Origin: Sinorhizobium sp. BG8
Lineage (GTDB): Bacteria; Pseudomonadota; Alphaproteobacteria; Rhizobiales; Rhizobiaceae
NCBI RefSeq assembly: GCF_016864555.1
Contig: NZ_CP044011.1
Location: 2,313,501-2,377,500 of the forward strand
DNA length: 64,000 bases
Direction: 5' to 3'
A model generated the notes under the pieces. It was not told the origin of the DNA, searched no databases, and was given only the letters and a program-made list of their open reading frames with translations. This document shows, one piece after another, positions 35,151 through 45,810 of this stretch. Position numbers and translations under genes: made by a program. How positions within the stretch are numbered: position 1 is the stretch's first letter; each line of letters begins with the position of its first letter.

Positions 35151-35722
35151 CCCAAGCTCCGACGACGCTCGTTTCGCCGCAGGCCAAGGGGATCATCGAT
35201 CCCAACACTGGCAAGCCGATCGGCAGCGACGACGCATTCTTTGGCGAGATCAACAACGAGCTCGCCGACAAGGGATTTCTCGTCACCTCGACCGACGAGC
35301 TCATCAACTGGGCCCGTACCGGTTCGCTGATGTGGATGACCTTCGGCCTTGCCTGTTGCGCCGTCGAGATGATGCAGCTTTCGATGCCGCGTTATGACGT
35401 CGAGCGTTTCGGCTTCGCGCCGCGCGCGTCTCCGCGCCAGTCCGACGTGATGATCGTCGCGGGCACGCTGACCAACAAGATGGCGCCGGCGCTTCGCAAG
35501 GTCTACGACCAGATGCCAGAGCCGCGCTATGTGATCTCGATGGGGTCCTGCGCCAACGGCGGCGGGTACTATCACTATTCCTATTCCGTGGTGCGCGGCT
35601 GCGACCGCATCGTGCCTATCGATATCTATGTTCCGGGCTGTCCTCCCACGGCGGAAGCGCTGCTTTATGGCGTGCTTCTGCTTCAGAAGAAGATTCGCCG
35701 CACGGGCACGATCGAGCGCTAA
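35141..35722 (+). CDS. nuoB: NADH-quinone oxidoreductase subunit B
   Basis: A 193-residue peripheral-arm subunit that carries the terminal 4Fe-4S cluster N2, which gives electrons to quinone. The ligands are the adjacent cysteines in [10 protein letters not shown], the Cys in [12 protein letters not shown] and the Cys of VPGCPP. The start at 35141 lies inside the end of nuoA; an upstream in-frame ATG at 35120 would add seven unlikely residues. Confidence 0.97.
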   Translation: MALAQAPTTLVSPQAKGIIDPNTGKPIGSDDAFFGEINNELADKGFLVTSTDELINWARTGSLMWMTFGLACCAVEMMQLSMPRYDVERFGFAPRASPRQSDVMIVAGTLTNKMAPALRKVYDQMPEPRYVISMGSCANGGGYYHYSYSVVRGCDRIVPIDIYVPGCPPTAEALLYGVLLLQKKIRRTGTIER

Positions 35723-35740
35723 GGGCAGGGGACTGACGAC

Positions 35741-36346
35741 ATGAGCGAAGCCCTTCAGGAGCTAGCTTCCTATATCGGTGAAACGCGCGGTGCATTGCTC
35801 TCCGCGTCGGCAATCAACTATGGCGAACTGACGCTGGTGACGAGCGGCGAAAAGCTGCTCGATCTGCTGACGTTCCTCAGGGATGACGTGCAGTGTGGCT
35901 TTGTCAGCCTGATCGACGTTTGTGGCGTCGACTGGCCGAGCCGCGAGGACCGCTTCGACGTGGTCTATCATCTGCTGTCGCCGCGCCAGAATCTGCGCAT
36001 CCGCGTGAAGGTTGCCACGGGCGAGGACGTTCCCGTCCCGTCGGCCTGCAGCGTCTATCCGGGCGCCGACTGGTTCGAGCGCGAGGCCTACGACATGTAC
36101 GGCATTCTCTTCACGGAGCACCCGGATCTTCGCCGTATCCTCACGGACTACGGCTTCGAAGGCTATCCGCTTCGGAAGGACTTCCCGACGACCGGGTTCG
36201 TCGAGGTGCGCTATGACGACGAGGTCAAGCGCGTGGTCTACGAACCGGTGGAGCTTCGGCAGGAGTTCCGCAACTTCGACTTCCTCTCGCCGTGGGAAGG
36301 CACCGACTACGTGCTTCCGGGCGATGAAAAGGCGAAGCAGCAATGA
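35741..36346 (+). CDS. nuoC: NADH-quinone oxidoreductase subunit C
   Basis: A 201-residue 30-kDa subunit of the complex I peripheral arm. The family signature ERE-type segment appears as [48 protein letters not shown] site precedes the ATG. Not fused to NuoD, as usual in alphaproteobacteria. Confidence 0.96.
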   Translation: MSEALQELASYIGETRGALLSASAINYGELTLVTSGEKLLDLLTFLRDDVQCGFVSLIDVCGVDWPSREDRFDVVYHLLSPRQNLRIRVKVATGEDVPVPSACSVYPGADWFEREAYDMYGILFTEHPDLRRILTDYGFEGYPLRKDFPTTGFVEVRYDDEVKRVVYEPVELRQEFRNFDFLSPWEGTDYVLPGDEKAKQQ

Positions 36347-36404
36347 TCTGTCCTATCGCCGGAAATATGCCGAGTTTTATCCTTGAGCGCGGAGCGCGCC
36401 GCAC

Positions 36405-37595
36405 ATGAACGAACACAACGTCCGCAACTTCAACATCAACTTCGGACCGCAGCATCCGGCCGCCCACGGCGTTCTTCGCCTGGTGCTCGAGCTCGACGGT
36501 GAAATCGTCGAGCGCGTCGATCCGCATATCGGCCTGCTGCATCGCGGAACCGAAAAGCTGATCGAGACGAAGACCTATCTGCAGGCCGTGCCATATTTCG
36601 ATCGCCTCGACTACGTGGCGCCGATGAACCAGGAGCACGCCTTTGCCCTCGCGGTGGAGCGCCTGACGGGAACCGAGGTGCCGATCCGCGGCCAGTTGAT
36701 TCGCGTTCTCTATTCCGAAATTGGCCGTATCCTTTCGCATCTTCTCAACGTGACCACGCAGGCCATGGACGTCGGCGCGCTGACGCCGCCGCTCTGGGGT
36801 TTCGAAGAGCGCGAAAAGCTGATGGTCTTCTACGAGCGCGCCTGCGGCGCCCGTATGCATGCAGCCTATGTCCGGCCGGGAGGTGTCCACCAGGACCTCC
36901 CGCACGAGCTGGTGGAAGACATCGGCAAGTGGATCGATCCGTTCCTGAAGACCCTCGACGATATCGATGATCTTCTCACCGGAAACCGTATCTTCAAGCA
37001 GCGCAACGTCGATATCGGCGTCGTAAAGCTCGAGGATGCCTGGGCCTGGGGCTTCTCCGGCGTGATGGTGCGCGGTTCGGGTGCTGCCTGGGATCTGCGG
37101 CGTTCTCAGCCTTACGAGTGCTATTCCGACCTTGAATTCGATATTCCGATCGGCAAGAACGGCGATTGCTACGACCGCTATCTGATCCGCATGATCGAGA
37201 TGCGCGAAGCGGTCAAGATCATGCGCCAGTGCGTGAACCGGCTGCTTGGCGATGCCAAGATCGGCCCGGTGTCGTCGATGGATGGCAAGATCGTGCCGCC
37301 GAAGCGTGGCCAGATGAAGCGCTCGATGGAAGCGCTCATCCACCACTTCAAGCTCTACACCGAGGGCTATCACGTGCCGGAGGGAGAGGTCTACGCGGCC
37401 GTCGAGGCGCCCAAGGGCGAGTTCGGCGTCTACCTGGTCTCCGACGGCAGCAACAAGCCGTACCGCTGCAAGATCCGCGCCCCGGGCTATGCCCACCTTC
37501 AGGCGATGGATTTCATCTGTCGCGGTCACCAGCTCGCCGACGTATCGGCCATCCTGGGTTCTCTCGACATCGTCTTTGGTGAGGTTGACCGCTGA
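36405..37595 (+). CDS. nuoD: NADH-quinone oxidoreductase subunit D
   Basis: A 396-residue 49-kDa subunit. It starts with [20 protein letters not shown], the quinone-site loop, and has the hydrogenase-like fold segments [15 protein letters not shown] and [13 protein letters not shown]-type C-terminus. Together with NuoB it forms the quinone-binding cavity. Its stop overlaps the start of the small secreted-protein gene (TGATG at 37593-37597). Confidence 0.97.
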   Translation: MNEHNVRNFNINFGPQHPAAHGVLRLVLELDGEIVERVDPHIGLLHRGTEKLIETKTYLQAVPYFDRLDYVAPMNQEHAFALAVERLTGTEVPIRGQLIRVLYSEIGRILSHLLNVTTQAMDVGALTPPLWGFEEREKLMVFYERACGARMHAAYVRPGGVHQDLPHELVEDIGKWIDPFLKTLDDIDDLLTGNRIFKQRNVDIGVVKLEDAWAWGFSGVMVRGSGAAWDLRRSQPYECYSDLEFDIPIGKNGDCYDRYLIRMIEMREAVKIMRQCVNRLLGDAKIGPVSSMDGKIVPPKRGQMKRSMEALIHHFKLYTEGYHVPEGEVYAAVEAPKGEFGVYLVSDGSNKPYRCKIRAPGYAHLQAMDFICRGHQLADVSAILGSLDIVFGEVDR

Positions 37596-37840
37596 TGCCT
37601 AGGCTCGCTGTCGCCCTCACGCTTCTCCTGTCCGCTGTGTCTGCCGCGTCCGCCCAGGACATCGGCAGCCGCAGCAAGAGCGGTTCGGCCACCATGGCCC
37701 AGCTTATCGCCGAGGGCTACGAGATCAAGGCGGCGGCGCCCAACGGCAGCCGGTATGTCGTGTTTATGCAGAAAGAGAAATCGGCCTATGCCTGCGAGTT
37801 CGCCAATGTGTCGGCGACCCAGTGCCGGCTGATTAACTGA
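37595..37840 (+). CDS. Small predicted secreted protein inside the nuo operon
   Basis: An 81-residue protein of no recognised family, translationally coupled to nuoD through TGATG. Residues 1-20 are a clear signal peptide ending SAASA before QD. The mature part of about 61 residues contains AQLIAEGYEIKAAAPNGS, a strand-rich VVFMQKEKSAYACEF and two cysteines (in YACEF and TQCRL) that could form a disulfide. nuoE starts 14 bases downstream. It is not a known complex I subunit. Codon use looks like its neighbours, so the frame is probably real and old in this lineage. Its role, perhaps in envelope or assembly of the membrane arm, is unknown. Confidence 0.85.
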   Translation: MPRLAVALTLLLSAVSAASAQDIGSRSKSGSATMAQLIAEGYEIKAAAPNGSRYVVFMQKEKSAYACEFANVSATQCRLIN

Positions 37841-37854
37841 TAAGGCGTGAAAGT

Positions 37855-38982
37855 ATGTCCGTTCGTCGACTAGCCGATGACAATGTTCAGCCGCCGAGCT
37901 TCGCGTTCTCTAAGGAGAATGCGATCTGGGCGAAGGCAACGATCAAGAAATACCCGAAGGGCCGTGAGCAGTCCGCCGTCATCCCGCTTCTGATGCGGGC
38001 GCAGGAGCAGGACGGCTGGGTCACCAAGGCTGCGATCGAGGCGATCGCCGACATGCTCGGCATGGCCTACATCCGTGTCCTCGAAGTGGCGACGTTCTAT
38101 ACCCAGTTCCAGCTGAAGCCGGTTGGAACGCGGGCGCATATCCAGGTCTGTGGCACGACGCCCTGCATGCTTCGCGGCGCCGAGGACCTGATGAAGGTGT
38201 GCAAGAGCAAGATCCACGCCGAGCCTTTCGAGCTCAACCACGGCGGCACGCTGTCGTGGGAAGAGGTCGAGTGTCAGGGCGCTTGCGTCAACGCACCGAT
38301 GGTCATGATCTTCAAGGATAGCTACGAAGACCTGACGCCGACGCAACTCGAATACATCATCGACCGGTTCGAAGCCGGCAAGGGCGCCGACGTAACGCCG
38401 GGTCCGCAGATCGATCGCGTCTTTTCCGCCCCTGCCGGCGGGCTGACGAGCCTCAACGAGCCGGAAGCCCCTGCCAAGAAGGTAACCGCACCGCGCGCCA
38501 AGAAGGCGGACGACGTAGCGGCGGTCAGCGTGCCGCCCTCCGATGCAGCGCGGCCCAAGACCGACGCGCCGGTAACCGATCCGTCCCTGAAGACGCCGGC
38601 AACCGCCAAGGCGGAGGCAGCGGCCAACACCAAGGTCAAGGGCGACACGCGTGCGGAAGGCGGCGCCAAGGGCGCAGCTCTCGTCGGCAAGCCATCCCTG
38701 GAAGACAAGAACCGCCCGGCAGGCATCGCAAGGCCAGACGCAGTCGATGACCTCAAACTGATTTCGGGCGTCGGTCCGAAGATCGAGGGCACGCTGCACG
38801 AACTCGGTATCTTCACCTATGCGCAGATCTCCGCCTGGAAGAAGGCGGAGCGCGAATGGGTCGATGGATATCTCAATTTCAAGGGCCGCATCGAGCGCGA
38901 GGACTGGGTCAAGCAGGCCAAGGCACTCGCCAAGGGCGGCGAAGCCGAATACATCAAGGTCTTCGGCAAGAAGCCGCGGTAA
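37855..38982 (+). CDS. nuoE: NADH-quinone oxidoreductase subunit E with C-terminal helix-hairpin extension
   Basis: A 375-residue protein, about twice the usual NuoE. Residues about 1-185 are the canonical 24-kDa subunit with the 2Fe-2S ligands in CGTTPCMLRGAEDL and ECQGACVNAP. Then comes an Ala/Lys/Pro-rich, probably flexible linker (about 190-295) and a final domain from residue 298: DDLKLISGVGPKIEGTLHEL, followed by GIFTYAQISAWKKAE. That domain matches the H3TH/flap-endonuclease-like helix-hairpin proteins, and is repeated in the gene between nuoF and nuoG. NuoE passes electrons next to the FMN in NuoF; the purpose of the extension is unknown. Confidence 0.95.
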   Translation: MSVRRLADDNVQPPSFAFSKENAIWAKATIKKYPKGREQSAVIPLLMRAQEQDGWVTKAAIEAIADMLGMAYIRVLEVATFYTQFQLKPVGTRAHIQVCGTTPCMLRGAEDLMKVCKSKIHAEPFELNHGGTLSWEEVECQGACVNAPMVMIFKDSYEDLTPTQLEYIIDRFEAGKGADVTPGPQIDRVFSAPAGGLTSLNEPEAPAKKVTAPRAKKADDVAAVSVPPSDAARPKTDAPVTDPSLKTPATAKAEAAANTKVKGDTRAEGGAKGAALVGKPSLEDKNRPAGIARPDAVDDLKLISGVGPKIEGTLHELGIFTYAQISAWKKAEREWVDGYLNFKGRIEREDWVKQAKALAKGGEAEYIKVFGKKPR

Positions 38983-38992
38983 GAGGTGAAAT

Positions 38993-40297
38993 ATGCTTAA
39001 GGATCAGGATCGCATCTTCACCAACATCTACGGCCTGAAGGACAAGTCGCTCAAGGGCGCGATGAGCCGCGGCCACTGGGACGGTACGAAGCAGCTTCTC
39101 GAAAAGGGTCGCGACTGGATCATCAACGAGATGAAGGCCTCCGGGCTGCGCGGCCGTGGCGGTGCAGGCTTCCCGACCGGCCTGAAGTGGTCGTTCATGC
39201 CCAAGGAAAGCGACGGGCGGCCCCACTATCTGGTGGTCAATGCCGACGAATCCGAGCCCGGCACCTGCAAAGACCGCGACATCATGCGTCACGATCCGCA
39301 TACGCTGATCGAGGGCTGCCTGATCGCAAGCTTTGCGATGGGCGCACACACCGCGTACATCTACGTTCGCGGCGAGTACATGCGGGAGCGCGAAGCCCTG
39401 CAGGCGGCGATCGACGAATGCTATGACGCGAACCTGCTCGGCAAGAACAACATCCACGGCTGGGACATGGACATTTTCGTCCATCACGGCGCGGGTGCCT
39501 ATATCTGCGGCGAGGAAACCGCGCTGCTCGAAAGCCTCGAGGGCAAGAAGGGCCAACCGCGCCTGAAGCCCCCGTTCCCGGCGAACATGGGTCTCTACGG
39601 TTGCCCGACGACGGTCAACAACGTCGAATCGATCGCGGTCGCGCCGACGATCCTGCGTCGCGGGGCCGGCTGGTTCTCGTCGATCGGTCGTCCGAACAAT
39701 GTCGGCACCAAGCTTTTCATGGTGTCCGGACACGTGAACCGGCCTTGCACGGTCGAGGAAGCGATGGGCATCACGTTCCGCGAGCTGATCGAGAAGCACG
39801 CGGGCGGTATCCGCGGCGGCTGGGACAATCTCCTGGCGGTCATTCCGGGGGGCGCATCGTGCCCGGTCGTCAAGGCCGAAGACATCATCGATTGCCAGAT
39901 GGACTTCGACGGTCTGCGCGAGGTGAAGTCCTCGTTCGGAACGGCGGCGGTCATCGTCATGGACAAGTCGACCGACATCATCAAGGCGATCGCGCGTCTG
40001 TCTCAGTTCTTCAAGCATGAGAGCTGCGGACAGTGCACGCCCTGCCGCGAAGGCACCGGCTGGATGTGGCGCGTGATGGAGCGCATGGTTCGCGGTAACG
40101 CACAGAAGCGCGAGATCGACATGCTCTTCGACGTCACCAAGCAGATCGAAGGTCACACCATCTGCGCGCTCGGCGACGCAGCCGCCTGGCCTATCCAGGG
40201 CCTGATCCGGAACTTCCGACCGGAGATCGAAAAGCGGATCGACCAATACACTCACAACGCCATGGCGCACGGCGCCGTGCTCGAAGCAGCGGAGTAA
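38993..40297 (+). CDS. nuoF: NADH-quinone oxidoreductase subunit F
   Basis: A 434-residue 51-kDa subunit, where NADH is oxidised. NADH-binding [19 protein letters not shown]-binding [18 protein letters not shown] and the 4Fe-4S ligands [12 protein letters not shown] are all present. Starts ten bases after nuoE. Confidence 0.97.
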   Translation: MLKDQDRIFTNIYGLKDKSLKGAMSRGHWDGTKQLLEKGRDWIINEMKASGLRGRGGAGFPTGLKWSFMPKESDGRPHYLVVNADESEPGTCKDRDIMRHDPHTLIEGCLIASFAMGAHTAYIYVRGEYMREREALQAAIDECYDANLLGKNNIHGWDMDIFVHHGAGAYICGEETALLESLEGKKGQPRLKPPFPANMGLYGCPTTVNNVESIAVAPTILRRGAGWFSSIGRPNNVGTKLFMVSGHVNRPCTVEEAMGITFRELIEKHAGGIRGGWDNLLAVIPGGASCPVVKAEDIIDCQMDFDGLREVKSSFGTAAVIVMDKSTDIIKAIARLSQFFKHESCGQCTPCREGTGWMWRVMERMVRGNAQKREIDMLFDVTKQIEGHTICALGDAAAWPIQGLIRNFRPEIEKRIDQYTHNAMAHGAVLEAAE

Positions 40298-40302
40298 GGA
40301 CG

Positions 40303-40917
40303 ATGACAAAGCCGGTGGGACAGGAACGAAATAGTGATCCAGTCCACCCGGCAAGCGCGGCGGGCGAAGATGTATTCGCCCTCGCACAGTGGCTGAAGCA
40401 GATGCCGGCGATGCCGCTGCATCCGCTGATGACCCATCCGATGGCTGCTGTAGCAGCGGTAACTGCAATCGGGTTCGGCATGACCGGGCAGATTGCGGGG
40501 ATGGTGTTCGGAGCCATGCAAGGTGCAGCCGAAAGAACCGCCATGCCAGTCGGGCGGATATCCGGCGAAGACGCTGGTGGGCGAATGAATGCCCCGCGGA
40601 CGGAGCAGGTGACGGCGACGCAGAAGGTGGTCCGGGCGAAACCTCGTTCGGCCAGGATTGAGATGAAGAAGGCACCGGCCGCAGCTGCGGCATCGGCGGC
40701 CACGGCGGAAGCGGTTGACGATCTGAAACTCATTTCAGGCGTCGGCCCGAAGCTGGAGCAGGTTCTTAACGGCATGGGCATCAGACGCTATGCCGATATC
40801 GCGGCCTGGTCCGAGCTGGACGTCGCGAAGATTGAAGGTGAACTCGGCATCGAAGGGCGGATAGCCCGGGACGGCTGGGTGGAGCAGGCAAGGGTGCTGG
40901 GGCAGGGGAGCCGGTAG
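40303..40917 (+). CDS. Helix-hairpin (H3TH-like) protein encoded between nuoF and nuoG
   Basis: A 204-residue protein starting five bases after the nuoF stop. Residues about 44-75 form a hydrophobic stretch (MAAVAAVTAIGFGMTGQIAG) that may be a membrane-associated helix. A basic/Ala-rich linker follows, and from residue 139 comes DDLKLISGVGPKLEQVLNGM then GIRRYADIAAWSELD, closely similar to the C-terminal domain of NuoE in this operon. This is the helix-3-turn-helix type seen in flap-endonuclease-like proteins, but no nuclease residues are evident. It is not a standard complex I subunit. Location and shared domain suggest it works with NuoE in assembly or regulation. Confidence 0.85.
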   Translation: MTKPVGQERNSDPVHPASAAGEDVFALAQWLKQMPAMPLHPLMTHPMAAVAAVTAIGFGMTGQIAGMVFGAMQGAAERTAMPVGRISGEDAGGRMNAPRTEQVTATQKVVRAKPRSARIEMKKAPAAAAASAATAEAVDDLKLISGVGPKLEQVLNGMGIRRYADIAAWSELDVAKIEGELGIEGRIARDGWVEQARVLGQGSR

Positions 40918-41040
40918 GCTTCACTCTGACCGGCGAACGAAACGAATTCAGGTGGACGGAAGGGTGCAATGACCCGGAAGTCCACCGCACACATGGCGCT
41001 GACGAGACGCAGGATTTGCGTGGAAAGCGGGAAGACGGAT

Positions 41041-43119
41041 ATGGCAAAGCTGAAAGTCGATGGAAAAGAAATTGAGGTTCCGGATCATTTCACGCTGTTG
41101 CAGGCGTGCGAGGACGCCGGCGCCGAGGTTCCGCGCTTTTGTTTCCATGAGCGGCTTTCGGTGGCGGGCAACTGCCGCATGTGTCTCGTCGAGGTAAAGG
41201 GCGGTCCGCCCAAGCCGGCAGCCTCCTGCGCCATGAGTGTCCGTGACCTGCGTCCGGGCCCGAACGGCGAGCCGCCGGAAGTCTTCACGACAACGCCGAT
41301 GGTCAAGAAGGCCCGCGAAGGCGTGATGGAGTTCCTGCTCATCAACCACCCGCTGGATTGCCCTATCTGCGACCAGGGTGGCGAATGCGACCTGCAGGAC
41401 CAGGCCATGGCCTTCGGTATCGACAGCTCGCGCTACCAGGAAAACAAGCGCGCCGTCGAAGACAAGTACATCGGCCCGCTGGTCAAGACGATCATGAACC
41501 GCTGCATTCACTGCACGCGTTGTGTCCGCTTCACCACGGAAGTCGCTGGTATCACCGAGCTCGGCCTTATTGGCCGCGGCGAGGATGCCGAGATCACCAC
41601 CTACCTCGAGCAGGCGATGACGTCCGAGCTTCAGGGCAACGTGGTCGACCTTTGCCCCGTTGGTGCGCTGACGTCCAAGCCGTTCGCCTTCACCGCCCGT
41701 CCGTGGGAGCTCAACAAGACCGAGTCGGTCGACGTCATGGACGCCGTCGGTTCGGCGATCCGCGTCGACACCCGCGGCCGCGAAGTGATGCGCATCCTTC
41801 CGCGCGTCAATGAAGACATCAACGAGGAATGGATCTCCGACAAGACCCGCTTCATCTGGGACGGTCTGAAGACCCAGCGCCTCGATCGGCCCTATGTCCG
41901 CAAGGACGGCCGTTTGCAGCCTGCTTCCTGGTCCGAGGCGTTTGCGGCGATCAAGACCGCCGTTGCCGGCAAGTCCGGCGACCGCATCGGTGCGATCGCA
42001 GGCGACCTCGCTTCCGTCGAGGAAATGTACGCCCTCTCCGAACTGGTGAAGTCGCTCGGTTCCACGAACCTCGATTGCCGCCAGGATGGTTCGGCGCTCG
42101 ATCCTTCGCTCGGCCGTGCAAGCTATCTCTTCAACCCGACCATCGCAGGCATCGAGGCCGCCGACGCGCTCCTCATCGTCGGCGCCAATCCCCGCCTCGA
42201 GGCTGCTGTCCTCAACGCACGCATCCGCAAGCGCTGGCGCATGGATGGCTTCCCGATCGGCGTGATCGGCGAGCAGGCCGAACTGCGCTACGACTACGAA
42301 TACCTCGGCGCCGGTACGGAGACGCTGGCGGAGCTCGTGGATGGGACAAACAAGTTTGCGGCCAAGCTGAAGAAGGCCAAGAACCCGATGATCATCGTCG
42401 GCCAGGGCGCGCTCTCTCGCGCCGACGGTCTGGCGGTGCTGTCCAGCGTGGCCAAGCTTGCCGACGCCGTCGGCGCTGTCACGGCGGAGTGGAACGGACT
42501 TGCCGTCCTCCACACGGCTGCTTCGCGGGTTGGCGGACTGGACCTCGACTTCGTTCCCGGCAAGGATGGCAAGGCTGCCGCCGACATGCTGACGGGCACG
42601 GACGTGGTCTTCCTGCTCGGCGCCGATGAAATGGACTTCTCCAAGAAGACCGCGTTCACCGTCTACATCGGTTCGCATGGCGACAACGCCGCGCACGTGG
42701 CTGATGTGATTCTGCCGGGCGCGACCTACACCGAGAAGTCGGGTACCTGGGTCAACACCGAGGGACGCGTTCAGGTCGGAAACCGTGCCGGTTTCGCACC
42801 GGGCGAAGCACGCGAAGACTGGGCGATCATCCGTGCCCTGTCCGACGTTCTAGGCAAGAAGCTGCCGTTCGATTCGCTGGCGGTCCTGCGCGCCAAGCTC
42901 TATGCCGCCCACCCGCATTTCGCCGATGTCGACGCGATCGCGGCCGGCAGCATCGAGGATATTGTGGCGCTCGCGAAAAAAGGCGGCAAGTTGGGCAAAT
43001 CCGGGTTTGCGTCGCCGATCAAAGACTTCTATTTGACGAACCCGATAGCGCGCGCCTCCGCGGTAATGGCCGAGTGCTCGGCACTTGCCCGTAACAACTT
43101 CAAAGCCGCGGCGGAATGA
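41041..43119 (+). CDS. nuoG: NADH-quinone oxidoreductase subunit G
   Basis: A 692-residue 75-kDa subunit. N-terminal 2Fe-2S ligands ([21 protein letters not shown]), the His-Cys cluster site ([18 protein letters not shown]) and a 4Fe-4S site ([10 protein letters not shown], then [14 protein letters not shown]) are followed by a molybdopterin-oxidoreductase-like domain that no longer binds molybdenum. GGGAAG upstream and the family N-terminus [14 protein letters not shown] fix the ATG at 41041; the frame is open 24 codons further. Confidence 0.97.
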   Translation: MAKLKVDGKEIEVPDHFTLLQACEDAGAEVPRFCFHERLSVAGNCRMCLVEVKGGPPKPAASCAMSVRDLRPGPNGEPPEVFTTTPMVKKAREGVMEFLLINHPLDCPICDQGGECDLQDQAMAFGIDSSRYQENKRAVEDKYIGPLVKTIMNRCIHCTRCVRFTTEVAGITELGLIGRGEDAEITTYLEQAMTSELQGNVVDLCPVGALTSKPFAFTARPWELNKTESVDVMDAVGSAIRVDTRGREVMRILPRVNEDINEEWISDKTRFIWDGLKTQRLDRPYVRKDGRLQPASWSEAFAAIKTAVAGKSGDRIGAIAGDLASVEEMYALSELVKSLGSTNLDCRQDGSALDPSLGRASYLFNPTIAGIEAADALLIVGANPRLEAAVLNARIRKRWRMDGFPIGVIGEQAELRYDYEYLGAGTETLAELVDGTNKFAAKLKKAKNPMIIVGQGALSRADGLAVLSSVAKLADAVGAVTAEWNGLAVLHTAASRVGGLDLDFVPGKDGKAAADMLTGTDVVFLLGADEMDFSKKTAFTVYIGSHGDNAAHVADVILPGATYTEKSGTWVNTEGRVQVGNRAGFAPGEAREDWAIIRALSDVLGKKLPFDSLAVLRAKLYAAHPHFADVDAIAAGSIEDIVALAKKGGKLGKSGFASPIKDFYLTNPIARASAVMAECSALARNNFKAAAE

Positions 43120-43139
43120 GCGCAGGGGATTAAGGCATC

Positions 43140-44186
43140 ATGGACTCTATCATTTCGACATACGTATGGCCCGCGGCCATCATGATCGGCCAGTCGCTCC
43201 TGCTTCTGGTCGCGCTCCTCCTCTTCATCGCCTACATTCTACTCGCAGACCGTAAGATCTGGGCTGCAGTTCAGCTGCGTCGTGGACCCAATGTGGTGGG
43301 GCCGTGGGGGCTTTTCCAGTCCTTCGCCGACCTTTTGAAGTTCGTCTTCAAGGAGCCCGTCATTCCGGCGGGCGCCAACAAGGCGATCTTCCTCCTTGCT
43401 CCGCTCGTCTCGGTCACCTTGGCGCTTGCGGCATGGGCCGTTATCCCGCTCAACGAGAACTGGGTCATCGCCAACATCAACGTCGGCATACTCTACGTCT
43501 TCGCGATTTCCTCGCTCGAGGTCTACGGCATCATCATGGGCGGCTGGGCTTCGAACTCGAAGTACCCGTTCCTCGGCGCGCTTCGTTCGGCTGCGCAGAT
43601 GGTCTCCTACGAAGTGTCCATCGGCTTCGTCATCGTCACGGTTCTTCTCTGCGTCGGCTCGCTTAACCTGACCGACATCGTGAATTCCCAGCGCGACGGC
43701 ATCGGCACGATGATCGGCCTGCCGGGTTCGTTCCTCGACTGGCACTGGCTGGCCCTGTTCCCGATGTTCGTGGTGTTCTTCATCTCGGCGCTGGCGGAAA
43801 CGAACCGTCCGCCCTTCGACCTGCCGGAAGCTGAATCCGAACTCGTCGCAGGCTTCATGGTCGAGTATGGCTCCACGCCGTACATGATGTTCATGCTCGG
43901 CGAATATGCCGCCATCTGCCTGATGTGCGCACTGACCACGATCCTCTTCCTCGGCGGCTGGCTGCCCCCGGTCGATTTCTGGCTGTTCAACTGGGTACCG
44001 GGCATCATCTGGTTCCTGCTGAAGGCAGGCTTCGTCTTCTTCATGTTCGCGATGGTGAAGGCATTCGTGCCGCGCTACCGCTACGACCAACTCATGCGTC
44101 TAGGCTGGAAGGTGTTCCTCCCGCTGTCGCTGGCCATGGTCGTGATCGTTGCATTCGTGCTGAAGCTCACAGGATGGACCGCATGA
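43140..44186 (+). CDS. nuoH: NADH-quinone oxidoreductase subunit H
   Basis: A 348-residue membrane subunit at the junction of the two arms. [20 protein letters not shown], the acidic loop [20 protein letters not shown] that shapes the quinone channel, and about eight TM helices are present. Starts 20 bases after nuoG. Confidence 0.97.
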   Translation: MDSIISTYVWPAAIMIGQSLLLLVALLLFIAYILLADRKIWAAVQLRRGPNVVGPWGLFQSFADLLKFVFKEPVIPAGANKAIFLLAPLVSVTLALAAWAVIPLNENWVIANINVGILYVFAISSLEVYGIIMGGWASNSKYPFLGALRSAAQMVSYEVSIGFVIVTVLLCVGSLNLTDIVNSQRDGIGTMIGLPGSFLDWHWLALFPMFVVFFISALAETNRPPFDLPEAESELVAGFMVEYGSTPYMMFMLGEYAAICLMCALTTILFLGGWLPPVDFWLFNWVPGIIWFLLKAGFVFFMFAMVKAFVPRYRYDQLMRLGWKVFLPLSLAMVVIVAFVLKLTGWTA

Positions 44187-44220
44187 CCATCAGTGACTTC
44201 GGCAACATTGGAGCTTTGTA

Positions 44221-44712
44221 ATGGCTAGTATTTCGCAAGCCGTCGGTTCGCTGTTCCTCAAGGAATTCGTTGGCGCCTTCTTCCTGTCGATGCGCTATTT
44301 CTTCCGGCCCAAGGCCACGCTGAACTATCCCTTCGAGAAGGGTCCGGTTTCGCCGCGCTTCCGCGGCGAGCACGCTCTGCGCCGCTATCCGAACGGCGAG
44401 GAACGCTGCATTGCGTGCAAGCTTTGCGAGGCGATCTGTCCTGCCCAGGCAATCACGATCGAGGCCGGCCCGCGCCGCAACGACGGCACCCGCCGTACGG
44501 TGCGCTACGACATCGACATGGTGAAGTGCATCTATTGCGGTTTCTGCCAGGAAGCCTGCCCGGTCGACGCGATCGTGGAAGGTCCGAATTTCGAGTTCTC
44601 GACGGAAACTCGCGAGGAACTGTACTACGACAAGCAGCGGCTCCTCGATAACGGCGACCGTTGGGAACGCGAAATCGCGCGCAACATCGCGATCGACGCA
44701 CCCTACCGCTGA
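44221..44712 (+). CDS. nuoI: NADH-quinone oxidoreductase subunit I
   Basis: A 163-residue ferredoxin-like subunit with two 4Fe-4S motifs, [15 protein letters not shown] and [15 protein letters not shown], carrying clusters N6a and N6b. The N-terminal helix anchors it to the membrane arm. A 141-base gap without a clear gene separates it from nuoJ. Confidence 0.97.
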   Translation: MASISQAVGSLFLKEFVGAFFLSMRYFFRPKATLNYPFEKGPVSPRFRGEHALRRYPNGEERCIACKLCEAICPAQAITIEAGPRRNDGTRRTVRYDIDMVKCIYCGFCQEACPVDAIVEGPNFEFSTETREELYYDKQRLLDNGDRWEREIARNIAIDAPYR

Positions 44713-44853
44713 TAGAATTGAGTTGAGGCCGGCGCTCGAAGAAGCGGCGGCACTGCAAGTGATAGGCATGGGCCTGGTGGCGAATACACCGGGCCGAGGC
44801 GGGAAGGGGGCTTTGAAGCCAGACCCTTCCGCGGAAGACGAAAAGGCACCAAC

Positions 44854-45468
44854 ATGGGTCTCCAGGCTCTATTCTTCTATATCTTCGCCTTTGTGGCCGT
44901 GGGGTCGGCGTTCATGGTGATCGCGTCCCGCAACCCGGTCTATTCCGTGTTGTTCCTGATCCTGACCTTCTTCAACTCGGCCGGGCTCTTCCTGCTGACC
45001 GGCGCCGAGTTCCTGGCCATGATCCTCCTCGTCGTCTATGTCGGCGCGGTTGCGGTGCTCTTCCTGTTCGTCGTGATGATGCTCGACATCGATTTCGCGG
45101 AGTTGCGCGCCGGCGTCATGGAGCATGCGCCTGTTGGAGCGCTCGTCGGCCTGATCCTCGCGGCAGAGCTGATCATCGTGGTGGGCGGCTCCACGCTGTC
45201 GCCGGAAATCGCCAAGAATGTGGCCATGCCGATCCCGGCCGTGACCGAGCGGACCAATACCGCGGCGCTCGGGGACGTGCTCTACACCCATTACGTCTAT
45301 TTCTTCCAGATCGCCGGCCTCGTGCTTCTGGTCGCCATGATCGGCGCCATCGTGCTGACGCTGCGCCATCGGGAACATATCAAGCGTCAGGATATCTCCA
45401 GGCAGGTTGCTCGCAAGCCGGAGACTGCGGTCGAAGTGGTCAAGGTCAAGCCCGGGCAGGGCGTGTGA
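44854..45468 (+). CDS. nuoJ: NADH-quinone oxidoreductase subunit J
   Basis: A 204-residue membrane subunit with five TM helices; the conserved third helix LLVVYVGAVAVLFLFVVMML is intact. The C-terminal tail of about 30 charged residues is cytosolic. Its ATG follows an AAGGCACCAAC stretch rather than a strong Shine-Dalgarno. Confidence 0.96.
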   Translation: MGLQALFFYIFAFVAVGSAFMVIASRNPVYSVLFLILTFFNSAGLFLLTGAEFLAMILLVVYVGAVAVLFLFVVMMLDIDFAELRAGVMEHAPVGALVGLILAAELIIVVGGSTLSPEIAKNVAMPIPAVTERTNTAALGDVLYTHYVYFFQIAGLVLLVAMIGAIVLTLRHREHIKRQDISRQVARKPETAVEVVKVKPGQGV

Positions 45469-45494
45469 GCGGACGGAGCTAAGGAACCCACATC

Positions 45495-45803
45495 ATGGAA
45501 ATCGGTATTTCCCACTATCTCACCGTTAGCGCCATTCTCTTCACCCTCGGCGTCTTCGGTATCTTCCTGAACCGCAAGAACGTCATCATCATCCTGATGT
45601 CGGTGGAACTCATCCTGCTTGCGGTCAATATCAACATGGTCGCGTTCTCCGCTTTCCTCAACGATATCGTCGGCCAGGTATTCGCTTTGTTCATTTTGAC
45701 CGTGGCGGCAGCCGAGGCTGCGATCGGTCTTGCAATTCTCGTCGTCTTCTATCGCAACCGCGGTTCGATCGCGGTCGAAGACGTCAACATGATGAAGGGT
45801 TGA
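45495..45803 (+). CDS. nuoK: NADH-quinone oxidoreductase subunit K
   Basis: A 102-residue, three-helix membrane subunit. The two conserved membrane glutamates lie in [18 protein letters not shown] and in [15 protein letters not shown]. Starts 26 bases after nuoJ and seven bases precede nuoL. Confidence 0.97.
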   Translation: MEIGISHYLTVSAILFTLGVFGIFLNRKNVIIILMSVELILLAVNINMVAFSAFLNDIVGQVFALFILTVAAAEAAIGLAILVVFYRNRGSIAVEDVNMMKG

Positions 45804-45810
45804 TCGGCTC

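Noticed and set aside
44723-44920. 65-codon frame starting at TTG between nuoI and nuoJ
   Set aside because: Runs into the nuoJ frame, no Shine-Dalgarno, no family; the 141-base gap is treated as untranslated.
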